A DNA stretch of 64,000 nt from Lichenicola sp050954785 (GCA_050954785.1 JBPBQO010000035.1:9481-73480); one strand, 5' to 3'; numbered from the stretch's first letter, positions 34,924-44,668 are shown. The notes: generated by a model from the letters alone, not told the origin. A program made the numbers and translations.

Positions 34924-37388
34924 GACACTCCTTCCGGGACCACGATGTCCGCGAACTGGTTGGCGGTCTTGGGCGTGTTGGCTTCCTGCCAGGGGTCGTA
35001 GGCGGCAGCGATGGATTTCTCCATGGCTGCATCGAGATCGGCAACGATGCCGTCGCTATCCTCGACGACGATGGCGCGAATGCGCTCCAGTCCGACGCGC
35101 GGAACGAAGGTGTAGGTGCGTTCCTTCCATTTCGCGTTCTCACGGTAGTACTGCATGAAGCGCGCGGTGATGGTCATCACGGCCGCCTCGCCGTCGACGG
35201 TGCAGAGCAGGTCGCCCTTGCGGATGTGGGCGCCGGCAGCGCCGCCAATATAGATTTCCCACTTGTCGTTGCCGATTGCGACGGCGCCGATATCCTTGAC
35301 CAGCGCCTCGGAGCAGTTGCGCGGGCAGCCGGCGGTGGCGAGCTTGAGCTTGGCCGGGCTGTCGACACCGCGAAAACGCTTCTCGATCTGCGTGGCCAGG
35401 CCCATCGAATCTCCGAGGCCGAAGCGGCAGAACTCGGTGCCGATGCAGCTCTTGCAGGTGCGGTAGCTTTTTCCATAGGCGTGGCCGGACGGCATGCCGA
35501 GATCGGCCCACATTTTCGGCAGGTCCTCCTTGGACACGCCGACCAAATCGATGCGCTGGCCGCCGGTGAGCTTGACCAGCGGCACGTTGTATTTGAGCGC
35601 CACTTCGGCGATGCGGATCAGGTCCGCCGGAGTGGTGACGCCGCCGGGCATCTCGGGAATGACCGAGAAGGTGCCGTCCTTCTGGATGTTGGCGTGCACG
35701 CGATCGTTGATGAAGCGGGCATCGCGCTCGTCGATATATTCGTCGGCCCAGATGGTAACCAGCAGCGAGGCGAGCGCCGGCTTGGAGCCCGCATCCTCAT
35801 GACCGCCGCCGAGGGCCGCGAACACCGACGAGACCGAGCGCAGACCCTGTGCACGGACAGCTGCAACCAACTCCGGCTTGGCCATCGGAATAGTGGGCAC
35901 GTAGTAGTGGATCGACGGGTCTTCCTCGACGGCACCGCCGCAAAACCATTCGACCACTTCGCCGACCAGGGTCTTGCAGGACCCGCAGCCCATGCCGGCG
36001 CGGGTCGCATCCATGACCGACTTGGTGGTGCGTTTTCCGGCCGTGACGCAGGCGCCGATCGCACCCTTGGTGACGCCGTTGCAGTTGCAGACCTGCGTAT
36101 CGGCCGGCATCTCGTCGAGGGTGATCTTCTGGGACGGGGTGCCCAGGTCGAACAGCAGCGACAGGCGTTCCTCGGGCAGGGGGCTGTCCCGATCGAACGC
36201 CTGCATCAGGTAGGCGGCCTTGGAGATGTCGCCCATCAGGATGCCTCCGACCAGACGGCCGTCGCGCACGATGAGTTTCTTGTAGGTTCCATGCCGGGTT
36301 TCAGTAAAGCGGATGACCTCGTCGCGCTCCTCCTGCGGCTCGGTGATGCCCATGGAGGCGAGCTCGACGCCCATGACCTTGAGCTTCGTGGCCAGCTTGG
36401 AGCCGTGATAGGCGCTATCGATATTGCGCTCGGTGACGTGGTCGGCAAATACCTTGGCCTGGTCCCAAAGCGGCGCCACCAGCCCATAGACATGGCCGCG
36501 ATGCTGCGCACACTCGCCGACCACGAAGATGTGGCGATCATCGAGACAGCGCATGTGGTTGTCGACCACGATGGCGCGCTCGACGGTCAGGCCGGCGCGC
36601 TGCGCCAGCTCGACATTCGGGCGGATGCCGGCAGCGACGACCACCATCTGGCAGGCGATGACGCTGTCGTCCTTGAAGCGTACGCCCGCAACATGGCCGT
36701 TCGAGTCGAGCTCGATGCCGGAACTCTGCTGTCCCAGGTGGATGGTGACGCCCATCGCTTCCATGGCGCCGCGCAGGATCGCGCCGCCCTCGACGTCGAG
36801 CTGTGCGTTCATCAGATGCTGAGCCAGATGCACGACATGCACCGAGGGCCCGTGCGTCATCAGCCCACGCGCCGCTTCGAGCCCGAGCAGTCCGCCGCCC
36901 AGCACGACCACGTTGGTGCTTTCCTTGGCCATGGCGGCCATGGCATTGCAATCGTCGAGCGTGCGGAAACCGAATACGCCATGACGAAGTTCGCCGGTTT
37001 CGTCGCGGATGTTGTGCATCGGCGGGATGAACGAGCGGCTGCCGGTGGCGATCAGCAGCACGTCGTAGCGCTCCTGGACGCCATTCTCGGCGGTCACCAC
37101 GCGTGCGGTGCGGTCGATGGTAGTGACGCGCGCACCGCTATGCAGGCGGATGTCGTTGTCGATGTACCAGTCGAGCGGGTTGATATAGATCTCGCCGGGG
37201 TCCTGCACGCCGCACAGCACGTTGGACAGCATGATCCGGTTGTAGTTGCCGTACGGTTCGTCTCCGAACATGACGATGTCGAACAGCTCGGCGCCGCCGC
37301 GCGCGAGCACCTCCTCGACGGCGCGTGCGCCCGCCATGCCGTTGCCGATGACGACGAGCGTCTGTTTCGGGCTATTCGTATCCGACAT
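34920..37388 (-). CDS. nirB: NAD(P)H-nitrite reductase large subunit
   Basis: An 822-residue enzyme reducing nitrite to ammonium with electrons from NAD(P)H. Domains in order: FAD/NAD(P)H pyridine-nucleotide oxidoreductase (VVIGNGMAGARA, VVVLGGGLLGLEAARG), a BFD-like [2Fe-2S] domain (VCNCNGVTKG, GCGSCK), then the ferredoxin half-domain and the siroheme/[4Fe-4S] site (TCKSCIGTEFCRFG, TAGCPRNCSEA). GAGGAGC lies before the ATG at 37388. It is co-transcribed with nasA and the transporter upstream and with nirD downstream. Confidence 0.93.
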   Translation of the reverse strand: MSDTNSPKQTLVVIGNGMAGARAVEEVLARGGAELFDIVMFGDEPYGNYNRIMLSNVLCGVQDPGEIYINPLDWYIDNDIRLHSGARVTTIDRTARVVTAENGVQERYDVLLIATGSRSFIPPMHNIRDETGELRHGVFGFRTLDDCNAMAAMAKESTNVVVLGGGLLGLEAARGLMTHGPSVHVVHLAQHLMNAQLDVEGGAILRGAMEAMGVTIHLGQQSSGIELDSNGHVAGVRFKDDSVIACQMVVVAAGIRPNVELAQRAGLTVERAIVVDNHMRCLDDRHIFVVGECAQHRGHVYGLVAPLWDQAKVFADHVTERNIDSAYHGSKLATKLKVMGVELASMGITEPQEERDEVIRFTETRHGTYKKLIVRDGRLVGGILMGDISKAAYLMQAFDRDSPLPEERLSLLFDLGTPSQKITLDEMPADTQVCNCNGVTKGAIGACVTAGKRTTKSVMDATRAGMGCGSCKTLVGEVVEWFCGGAVEEDPSIHYYVPTIPMAKPELVAAVRAQGLRSVSSVFAALGGGHEDAGSKPALASLLVTIWADEYIDERDARFINDRVHANIQKDGTFSVIPEMPGGVTTPADLIRIAEVALKYNVPLVKLTGGQRIDLVGVSKEDLPKMWADLGMPSGHAYGKSYRTCKSCIGTEFCRFGLGDSMGLATQIEKRFRGVDSPAKLKLATAGCPRNCSEALVKDIGAVAIGNDKWEIYIGGAAGAHIRKGDLLCTVDGEAAVMTITARFMQYYRENAKWKERTYTFVPRVGLERIRAIVVEDSDGIVADLDAAMEKSIAAAYDPWQEANTPKTANQFADIVVPEGVS

Positions 37389-37399
37389 CGTCGTGCTCC

Positions 37400-37750
37400 T
37401 CAAACTTCCATCAGACCCATGTCGAGCACCACGTATCCGGTGATGCCCTCGGGTGCGGCGACCTGCACGTCGATCACGGTTTCCGGGAACAGATCCTCGA
37501 TTACCGAAAGCGGCACGTGCTGGCCGGACTTGGCGCCGAGCGGGAACAGCCGCATCGGCTTGCCGTCGCGCAGCAGAACCAGCGTCACCAATGCATCGGC
37601 CGAGTTGCCGGCACGCAGATAGATCAATTGCGCGCGGCGATCGGCCGGCACGGTGTAGGTAGGCGCACCGGCGAGTGCGGTCGGTTGCTGCAGTCCGGCG
37701 CCGGTGAAGGCGAAGGTGCCGGTGATGATGCGTGGCGTGCTCTCGATCAT
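37400..37750 (-). CDS. Conserved-context protein of unknown function in the nitrate operon
   Basis: A 116-residue soluble protein with no signal peptide, cysteine cluster or membrane segment. It has alternating short hydrophobic strands (AQLIYLRAGNSADALVTLVLLRDGKPMRLFPLG, broken here by the reading), suggesting an all-beta fold. GAGGA precedes the ATG at 37750. It lies 28 bases after nasA and 11 bases before nirB, tightly inside the operon, which argues for a role in assimilatory nitrate/nitrite reduction, such as assembly, electron delivery or regulation. No family is recognised. Confidence 0.72.
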   Translation of the reverse strand: MIESTPRIITGTFAFTGAGLQQPTALAGAPTYTVPADRRAQLIYLRAGNSADALVTLVLLRDGKPMRLFPLGAKSGQHVPLSVIEDLFPETVIDVQVAAPEGITGYVVLDMGLMEV

Positions 37751-37778
37751 GGAGCGATGGTCCTCATGGTGGAGTGGG

Positions 37779-39932
37779 TCATGACGCCGCGACCGGAGCG
37801 GCTTCGGCGGATGCGACAGCAATCCGGGCAGCGCAGATCTTCAGTTCCGGCATGCGCGAGATCGGGTCGACGGTGTCGATGGTGAGCAGGTTGGCGTTGG
37901 ATGCGCCGCCCCAGTGGAACGGCACGAACAGCGTGTCCCGCCTGATGTCGGCGGTGACGCGGGCGGCCAGTTTCACGCTGCCGCGCCGGGTGCTGACCTG
38001 AACGAGCGTGCCCGGAAGGATGCCGAGCGGCCGTGCGGTATCGGGATGAAGCTCGACGAAAGCCGCGGGCTCCGCATCCTGCAGCTCGGCCACGCGCCTG
38101 GTCTGCGCGCCGCTCTGGTAGTGGGTCAGCACGCGGCCGGTGGTGAGGTAGAGCGGGTAGGCATCGTCCGGCTCCTCGGCGGACAGGCGGCGCTCGACCG
38201 GATGGAAGCGGGCGCGGCCGTCCGGATGGGCGAAGCGGTCGAGGAACAGGCGCGGCGTGCCGGGATGGGCTTCGTCCGGACACGGCCAGAACAGGCCGTC
38301 TTTGGCGGCGATCCGGTCGGGCGCCATGCCGGCATAATCCGCGACGCCACCGGCACTGGCACGCCTGAGCTCGGTGAACGCCTCGGCGGGCTCGGACGGA
38401 AACGCCGCCACGCAACCGAGCCGGGACGCCAGCTCTGACAGGATGCGCGGCTCCGACCACACACCGGGCGGCGGATCGCGGGCCGGGATGCGCTGGATCA
38501 CCCGGCCTTCGAGGTTGGTCATGGTGCCGCCCTCCTCCGCCCATTGCGGCACAGGCAGCACGATGTCCGCGAGCGAGGAGGTCTCGGTCAGGAACAGGTC
38601 CAGGGCGACGAACATGTCGAGGCCGGATAGCCGGGCCGCCAGGCTGGCGGCATCCGGGGCGGACACGACCAGGTTGCTGGCGGCGACCATCAATCCCTGC
38701 ACGCCGCCGGGCTGGCCGAGCGATTGCAGCAACGCGACCGCCGGCATGCCGGGCATCGGCAGGGTGTCGGGATCGACGCCCCAGACCCTGGCGACGGCGG
38801 CACGATGGCCGGGATCGTCGAGCTTGCGATATCCGGGAAGCTGGTCGTTCTTCTGGCCATGCTCGCGGCCGCCCTGCCCATTGCCTTGCCCGGTCATGCA
38901 GCCCCAGCCGCAATGCTTGCGGCCGGCCTGGCCGAGCGCCAATGCGAGATTGATGAAGGCCAGCGCGTTGTTGGTGCCCTGGCTCTGCTGCTCCGGCCCG
39001 CGGCCGCTGAGGATCATTGCGGTGGCGGCCTCGCCGAGCATGTGGGCGGCCCGCTCGATGTCGCGGGCAGGCACGCCGGTGAGGCGCTCGACCCGGTCGG
39101 GCCAATAGGATGCGACGGAGCGGCGGGTGGCCGGCCAGCCGGTGGTGCGCTCGGCGATGAAGACCGGGTCGATCAGTTTGGCGCGAATCGCGGCGTTCAG
39201 GATGCCGTTGGCCAGGGCGGCGTCGGTACCGGGGGTCAGCGCCAAATGCAGGTCGGCGAGCTTGGCGGTGGCAGTGCGTCGCGGGTCCGACACGATCAGC
39301 TTGCCGCCGCGAGCCCGCTGCGCTTCGAAATATTGCATGATCGGCGGCATGGTTTCCGCCGGGTTGGAACCGGCGATCAGGATCGTCTCGGCGCCGGGGA
39401 TGTCCTCGAGCGGAAACGGCAGACCGCGATCGATGCCGAATGCGCGCAGTCCGGCAGCAGCCGCCGAGGCCATGCAGAAGCGGCCATTATAGTCGATGTT
39501 GCCGGTGCGCAGGGCGAGGCGCGCGAACTTGCCGAGAAGGTAGGCCTTCTCGTTGGTGAGGCCGCCGCCGCCGAACACCGCCATGGCGTTCGGGCCATGC
39601 GTTGCCTGGATGCGCTGGATGCCGGCAACGATCCGGTCCAGCGCCTCGTCCCAACTCGCCGGGCGCAACGGGCCGCCCTTGCGGTCGCGGACCAGCGGCG
39701 TGGTCAGGCGCTCGGGGTGATCGAGAAGTGCCGCTGCGGTCCAGCCCTTGCGGCACAGGCCGCCCTTGTTGGTCGGGAAGTCGCGCGCGGACACGCTCCA
39801 GGCGCCGTCCATGTCCTGGTTCAGCATCATCCCGCACTGCAGGGCGCAGTATGGGCAGTGCGTCGCGGTTCCGGTGGTCCCGGCGCCGGCGAGCGTCGTG
39901 ACGACACGGTCGAGGGCGGCACTATCGGCCAT
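37779..39932 (-). CDS. nasA: Assimilatory nitrate reductase catalytic subunit
   Basis: A 717-residue cytoplasmic molybdopterin oxidoreductase. The N-terminal [4Fe-4S] ligands are C26, C29, C33 and C60 (CPYCALQC, GGLCRKG). C153 in RFCMASA is the likely Mo ligand. The C-terminal molydopterin-dinucleotide-binding domain (PLYLTTGRVLTHYQSG, VQVSTRRGSVKL) is present. No signal peptide is seen, which supports an assimilatory role. The extra C-terminal BFD-type [2Fe-2S] domain seen in some NasA proteins is missing, so electrons must come from another partner. The start overlaps the transporter stop by one base. Confidence 0.9.
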   Translation of the reverse strand: MADSAALDRVVTTLAGAGTTGTATHCPYCALQCGMMLNQDMDGAWSVSARDFPTNKGGLCRKGWTAAALLDHPERLTTPLVRDRKGGPLRPASWDEALDRIVAGIQRIQATHGPNAMAVFGGGGLTNEKAYLLGKFARLALRTGNIDYNGRFCMASAAAAGLRAFGIDRGLPFPLEDIPGAETILIAGSNPAETMPPIMQYFEAQRARGGKLIVSDPRRTATAKLADLHLALTPGTDAALANGILNAAIRAKLIDPVFIAERTTGWPATRRSVASYWPDRVERLTGVPARDIERAAHMLGEAATAMILSGRGPEQQSQGTNNALAFINLALALGQAGRKHCGWGCMTGQGNGQGGREHGQKNDQLPGYRKLDDPGHRAAVARVWGVDPDTLPMPGMPAVALLQSLGQPGGVQGLMVAASNLVVSAPDAASLAARLSGLDMFVALDLFLTETSSLADIVLPVPQWAEEGGTMTNLEGRVIQRIPARDPPPGVWSEPRILSELASRLGCVAAFPSEPAEAFTELRRASAGGVADYAGMAPDRIAAKDGLFWPCPDEAHPGTPRLFLDRFAHPDGRARFHPVERRLSAEEPDDAYPLYLTTGRVLTHYQSGAQTRRVAELQDAEPAAFVELHPDTARPLGILPGTLVQVSTRRGSVKLAARVTADIRRDTLFVPFHWGGASNANLLTIDTVDPISRMPELKICAARIAVASAEAAPVAAS

Positions 39933-41146
39933 CAGATGCGGGCGACGCCGGGAAGAGCGCCCCAGGTGGTGCGCCAGCGGCCTTTCACCATGACCAGCCC
40001 GACCAGGGCGACCAGGGCCAGCACTGCGAAGATCAGAAAGCCGGGCCCGTAGGCGCCGGCATACTGGCGCGCGGTGCCGAGTGAGAAGGCGAGCAGGAAA
40101 CCACCGATACCGCCGGCCATGCCGACCAGCCCGGTCATCACGCCGATCTCGCGGGCGAAACGCTGCGGGACGAGCTGGAACACCGCACCATTGCCCATGC
40201 CGAACGCCAGCATGGCGACGATGAACACGACCAGCGCACCACCCAGCGTCGGCAGATGCGTGGAAACGATGATCAGTGCGGCTGCAGCGATGCCATACAT
40301 CACCGACAAGGTACGTATACCGCCGATCCGGTCGGCCAGGGCGCCGCCGACCGGACGGAACATCGAACCCGCGAATACGCAGGCGGCGGTGCATTCGCCG
40401 GCGAGCACCGGGCCGAGCCCGTAATCGGCGTTGAAATAGATGGTGAGCGACGAGGCAAGGCCGGAGAAGCCGCCGAAAGTCACGCCATAGAACAGCATGA
40501 ACCACCAGGCGTCGGGATCGCGCAGCACGTCGGCATATTGATGCAGGTGGCGCGGGGCCGGCGGATTCGGCGCATCGCGTGCCAGGATCAGGTAGGTGAC
40601 GAAGGCGATCGCGACCGGGATCGCGGCCAGACCGAACACCGTGGTCCAGCCGAACCGGGCGGCGAGAAGCGGTGCGAACAATGCGGCGAACACCGTGCCG
40701 GAATTTCCCGCACCGGCGATGCCAAGTGCGATTCCTTGGTATTTCGGCGGGTACCATCGGGAAGCCAGCGGCAGAGCCACCGCAAAGGAAGCGCCGGCCA
40801 CACCAAGCAGCACGCCAAGGATCAGCACTGCGGAATAGGACGGGATGCCGAACAGCCAGACTGCGAGCAGCGTCACCAGGACGATGCACTGGGCGATGAT
40901 GCCGGTGCGTTTCGGACGGAGGCGATCGACCAGCAACCCGGCGACGACACGCAACAGCGCACCGGACAGGATCGGCACGGCGACCATCAAGCCTTTCTGC
41001 GCCGGGTTCAGGTGAAGGGTGTGGGCGATCTGCACGCCGAGCGGGCCGAGCAGCACCCAGACCATGAAGGCCATGTCGAAATAGAAGAATGCCGAGAACA
41101 GGGTCGGAAGATGGCCAGCTTTGAGAAATGCCTTATTGATCATCAA
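39932..41146 (-). CDS. Nitrate/nitrite MFS transporter (NarK/NasA type)
   Basis: A 404-residue 12-helix transporter of the nitrate/nitrite porter group. The nitrate-signature regions are visible as GVAGASFAVALPLASRWYPP-GIALGIAGAGNSG (helix 5) and AFGMGNGAVFQLVP (helix 11). It begins with two possible ATGs (41146 or 41143). It is first in the operon with nasA, an unknown gene, nirB and nirD, so it should import nitrate for assimilation. Confidence 0.9.
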   Translation of the reverse strand: MMINKAFLKAGHLPTLFSAFFYFDMAFMVWVLLGPLGVQIAHTLHLNPAQKGLMVAVPILSGALLRVVAGLLVDRLRPKRTGIIAQCIVLVTLLAVWLFGIPSYSAVLILGVLLGVAGASFAVALPLASRWYPPKYQGIALGIAGAGNSGTVFAALFAPLLAARFGWTTVFGLAAIPVAIAFVTYLILARDAPNPPAPRHLHQYADVLRDPDAWWFMLFYGVTFGGFSGLASSLTIYFNADYGLGPVLAGECTAACVFAGSMFRPVGGALADRIGGIRTLSVMYGIAAAALIIVSTHLPTLGGALVVFIVAMLAFGMGNGAVFQLVPQRFAREIGVMTGLVGMAGGIGGFLLAFSLGTARQYAGAYGPGFLIFAVLALVALVGLVMVKGRWRTTWGALPGVARI

Positions 41147-41294
41147 TCACCCTGCCAAGTTCGAGACCGATTGCCCCTGAAGCATGCATTCTGTGCAAAT
41201 CCTGAGAGCCTGTCAGCCCCTATGATCTTGATGATGTCAAAAAAGGCATATTTTTTAAGTTATAACTTCCAGGTGTGCCGATGAGGCGCAATTG
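41147..41294. promoter_or_regulatory. Divergent promoter region of the nitrate genes
   Basis: About 150 AT-rich bases between the transporter gene and the divergent phosphatase-kinase gene. They include the perfect 12-base palindrome AAGTTATAACTT at 41257-41268, a candidate operator. Confidence 0.5.
41257..41268. promoter_or_regulatory. Candidate operator palindrome
   Basis: AAGTTATAACTT is a perfect palindrome in an AT-rich patch between the divergent nitrate transporter and kinase genes. Its AT content stands out against high-GC surroundings. The binding protein is unknown. Confidence 0.45.
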
Positions 41295-43043
41295 ATGCAA
41301 ACCGAGCGTTGTGGCGACGGGATCGCCGTCCCTGCCCTCGCTTTCGGCTGGTGCAGCGTGCAGGGACGGCGTGAACGCAACGAGGATTTCGTCGCGTTTC
41401 ATGGCGGCGACACCGGAGCGCTCGCGGATCACGGTTTCGTGGCCGCGATCGCCGATGGTGTCGGCGGACATAGGGGCGGTCGGGAGGCAGCCGAAACGAC
41501 GGTGCGCGGCTTCATCGATGCGCAGAGCAGCCAGAGCCCACTGCGCAGCATGCGCGATCGCGCAGCGCTGGCCCTGAACACGATGAACCAGTGGATCCAC
41601 GCGGTCGGGAGAACCGACGAGGCGCTCGACGGGATGGCGACGACCTTCACCGGACTGATTCTGCATGGGCGGATCGCGCATGTGGTGCATGTCGGAGACA
41701 GCCGGCTGTACTGCCTGCGGGATGGCCGGATCTCGCGTCTGACGACCGATCACGCATCGGACCGGCCCGGCCAGAGCCATATGCTGACCCGCGCGATCGG
41801 GCTGTCGGACGAGTTGGCGATCGCCACTGCCACCGAGCCGGTGCAGGTGCATGATCGGTTCCTGCTCTGCACGGACGGGGTGCACGGTGTCCTGTCGGAT
41901 GCCGGGATCGCAAGGGTGCTAGCACAAGGCGACCCGTCGCTGGCGGCGCAGCGCCTGGTGCAGGCAGCACTCGCGGCCCGCAGCACGGATAACGTCAGCG
42001 TCGCGGTGGTGGATGTCGAGGCGCTGCCGCCGGCGCAGCAGGACGAGCTGATGCTGGCGCTGTCCGGGCTAGACAGGCTGGCGGACCCGCAGGTCGGCCA
42101 TGAGGTGGACGGCTTCCGGCTGGAGCGGTTGCTTGCACGTGGTCGGCACGCCCGGGTGTTCGTTGCACGCGACCTGATCGGGGAATTCGGCGATGTGGTG
42201 CTGAAGTTCCCGGCGGGGCCGGACGAGGCGGCACGGCGGATGGTGCTGCGGGAAGAATGGATCGGGCTGCGGGTGCGCTCGCCATGGCTGGCAGCGCCTG
42301 TTCCACTGCCAGCCGATCGGCGGCAGACGCTGTATGCGGTGCAGGCGTATCATCCTGGCGAAACGCTCGACCAGCGGCTGCGTCGATCACCGCCGCTGTC
42401 GCTCGGCGCCGGGCTGGCGATCGGCATCCGGCTTGGCAAGGCGGTGGCGGCGCTGCACCGCGCAGGCGTGATCCATCGCGATATCAAACCGGAGAACGTG
42501 CAACTCGAACCTGGCGGCGGGGTCAGGCTTCTCGATCTCGGCGTCGCGCTGGTGAGCGGCCTCACGGACCAGACCGCGCGCGGCGCAGGTGCACCCGACA
42601 TGCCGGACAACGTGCCGGGAACGGCCAGCTACATGGCGCCCGAACTGTTGGCCGGCGGCAACGCAGGCGATGCCGGAAGCGATCTGTACGCGCTCGGGGT
42701 CACGCTGTATCGGGCCTGGTCGGGTGCCTGGCCGTATGGCGAGACCGAGCCGTTCCAGCGACCGCAGTTCGGTCGCGCGACCCCGCTGGCAACGTATCGG
42801 CCGGACCTCCCGCGGTGGCTCGGAGCCGTGCTGGCCCGCGCCGTCGCGGTCCGTCCGGACGAGCGCCAGGACGATGTCGTCGAACTGATCCTGGAACTGG
42901 AACACGGCGCCGAAATGCCCGAGCTGTTCCTGCGTGGCCGCATGACCTTGCTGATGAGCAATCCCGTGCGCTTCTGGCAGGCCGTTTCGCTGCTGTTGGC
43001 ATTGATGCTGTTGGGCGTCGGACTGAAGCAGGCCGACTGGTAG
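41295..43043 (+). CDS. Bifunctional PP2C phosphatase / Ser-Thr kinase, membrane-anchored
   Basis: A 582-residue fusion. The first ~245 residues are a PP2C-type phosphatase: RRERNEDF, ADGVGGHRGG, HVGDSRLY, CTDGVHG, STDNVSVAV. Residues about 265-540 are a eukaryotic-type kinase: VVLKFP (Lys), HRDIKPENVQL (catalytic loop) and LLDLGVAL (DLG in the DFG place), then GTASYMAPE. A single C-terminal membrane helix (AVSLLLALMLLGVGL) anchors it. The ATG at 41295 is preferred to a TTG one codon upstream. A kinase of this kind also lies among the nas/nir genes of Pseudomonas aeruginosa, so it likely controls nitrate assimilation. Confidence 0.87.
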   Translation: MQTERCGDGIAVPALAFGWCSVQGRRERNEDFVAFHGGDTGALADHGFVAAIADGVGGHRGGREAAETTVRGFIDAQSSQSPLRSMRDRAALALNTMNQWIHAVGRTDEALDGMATTFTGLILHGRIAHVVHVGDSRLYCLRDGRISRLTTDHASDRPGQSHMLTRAIGLSDELAIATATEPVQVHDRFLLCTDGVHGVLSDAGIARVLAQGDPSLAAQRLVQAALAARSTDNVSVAVVDVEALPPAQQDELMLALSGLDRLADPQVGHEVDGFRLERLLARGRHARVFVARDLIGEFGDVVLKFPAGPDEAARRMVLREEWIGLRVRSPWLAAPVPLPADRRQTLYAVQAYHPGETLDQRLRRSPPLSLGAGLAIGIRLGKAVAALHRAGVIHRDIKPENVQLEPGGGVRLLDLGVALVSGLTDQTARGAGAPDMPDNVPGTASYMAPELLAGGNAGDAGSDLYALGVTLYRAWSGAWPYGETEPFQRPQFGRATPLATYRPDLPRWLGAVLARAVAVRPDERQDDVVELILELEHGAEMPELFLRGRMTLLMSNPVRFWQAVSLLLALMLLGVGLKQADW

Positions 43044-43330
43044 GAATTGTCGACGACGCCCGACGCTTCTCAATTGTGACTCTGCCATAGTCACTGGTCT
43101 GGGATTCACTAACTTGGTTCGTTCCGGCAATCTTGCAAAACCGCTTGCCTGCGTGATTCCAGAATATTGCCTGATCTCCAGTTAATGCGAATCGGATATT
43201 CTTCGACAGCGAGCACTACAGCCATCACTATGCGCTTCGCTCGTTTTCTGAAACAGTCGGAATATTACGTCGTCAGGCTGCGCCGACGCGGAGACGCCAA
43301 ACCTTCGTTCGCGCGACCAGGAGTAAATAG
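43044..43330. other. Intergenic region upstream of GH5 gene
   Basis: About 290 AT-leaning bases. It holds the GH5 gene leader with an AGGAG site near 43319 and one short imperfect dyad (GTGAC...GTCAC around 43076-43094). No gene is supported. Confidence 0.35.
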
Positions 43331-44566
43331 ATGCTCAAGCCTCTTATTTTCGCTGCTCTTACGGTATCCTCGATCGCCTGCCATGGATTGATTGGCCAGG
43401 CTTCGGCAACCGGCTTGCTGCAGACGAGCGGTACGACCATCGTCGATGCGGCAGGCAAATCCGTGCATCTGGCCGGTTTTAATCTCGGCGGCTGGTTTGT
43501 CATGGAAAGCTTCATGTCGCCCATGGATAGCGGCCATCAACTCAACGATAGTTGGAGTGTCATGAACACTCTGGCGAGCCGGTTTGGCGAAACGACGGAG
43601 CGTCAACTGATCACGACCTACCAGACGAGCTGGATCACCGACAACGACATCGCCAACATTGCAGATGCTGGGTTCAATCTCGTACGTATTCCACTCTGGT
43701 GGGGCCAGTTCTTTGCTTTGAACGATCAGACACCGAGCGGGTGGCGTTCCGCCGATGCGTTCACGCAACTGGACGCGATCATCCAGAGCTGCGCCAACCA
43801 TGGCGTCTACGCCATATTGGATATGCACGGCGTAATCGGCGGACAGAGTACCGCGTCCAACACCGGACGCGCGTCCCAGAACACCTACTGGACCGACACC
43901 ACAGCACAGCAAAATACCGCATGGATGTGGCAGCAGATCGCCGCGCATTACAAAGGCAATACAACGATCGCCGGATACGATCTGATCAACGAGCCGGCCC
44001 CTCCCTCAAGCATGCCTCTCAAGGCAACCGTATTGGCCGCCTATGACCAACTCTATAGCGCCGTCCGCGACGTCGACCCGGGTCATATCATATTCGTCGA
44101 GGCCACGTTCGGAAGCTGGACCCTGAGTATGCTCCCGTCGCCGAAAGATCATGGCTGGAGCAATGTCGCCTATGAGCTGCACGCCTACAACTGGCCGAAG
44201 AGCGGCCAGACGTCAGATGAAATCGCCAGTGCCGTCGAAGCCGGTTCAGACAAGGTGGTAACGGATGTTCAGAACCACGCCTCCTGGAACGTGCCGACCT
44301 ATGTAGGCGAATTCAACGATTTCAGCGCGGACGCGTCCGTATGGAAATACTCGATCTCCGATTACAACGCGGCGGGGTTGAGCTGGAGCGTCTGGAGCTA
44401 CAAAGCAGTGAATGGTGTCGCCCCGAACTACTGGGGCTATTACGATCCATGGCATTGGCCGACCCGTCCCAATCCGGCCACCGATACAAAGACCGCCATA
44501 GGCCAGTACTGGACGAACTGGAGCACCATTTCGGCCTTCAGCCTCAACACCGCACTCGGGTTTTAA
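43331..44566 (+). CDS. Secreted GH5-family glycoside hydrolase, exo-beta-1,3-glucanase-like
   Basis: A 411-residue secreted enzyme. The signal peptide (MLKPLIFAALTVSSIA) ends near QASA. The catalytic acid Glu221 is in DLINEPAPP and the nucleophile Glu327 in TYVGEFND; HGVYAILDMHG is the usual strand-4 region. FNLGGWFVMESFMSP near the start of the domain is reminiscent of GH5 exo-beta-1,3-glucanases rather than classic cellulases. It probably attacks fungal or plant beta-glucans outside the inner membrane. It stands alone, followed by a transposon remnant. Confidence 0.86.
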   Translation: MLKPLIFAALTVSSIACHGLIGQASATGLLQTSGTTIVDAAGKSVHLAGFNLGGWFVMESFMSPMDSGHQLNDSWSVMNTLASRFGETTERQLITTYQTSWITDNDIANIADAGFNLVRIPLWWGQFFALNDQTPSGWRSADAFTQLDAIIQSCANHGVYAILDMHGVIGGQSTASNTGRASQNTYWTDTTAQQNTAWMWQQIAAHYKGNTTIAGYDLINEPAPPSSMPLKATVLAAYDQLYSAVRDVDPGHIIFVEATFGSWTLSMLPSPKDHGWSNVAYELHAYNWPKSGQTSDEIASAVEAGSDKVVTDVQNHASWNVPTYVGEFNDFSADASVWKYSISDYNAAGLSWSVWSYKAVNGVAPNYWGYYDPWHWPTRPNPATDTKTAIGQYWTNWSTISAFSLNTALGF

Positions 44567-44668
44567 TAAAACTTTTGTCGCTCGAGAACAGCGCGTGATA
44601 AGGCCCATGCAGGTCGAAGCCGACACCGTCGACTTCGACCGGAGCGAGTTCATCATCGCCCGCCTTAT
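44567..44668. other. Short remnant between GH5 gene and IS fragment
   Basis: On the minus strand a frame from about 44700 to 44570 stays open without a start (ARNVGRLVEDLNKAGDDEL, then APVEVDGVGFDLHGPYHALF). It looks like a coding fragment broken by the insertion, but I cannot assign it. Confidence 0.3.

Noticed and set aside
35226..37622. Long open frame opposite nirB
   Set aside because: NirB is unmistakable on the other strand; the antisense frame has no motif.
41136..41146. TTGATCATCAA, FNR-like palindrome at the nitrate transporter start
   Set aside because: The half-sites are separated by one base instead of four and the sequence overlaps the start codon, so it is not a FNR box.
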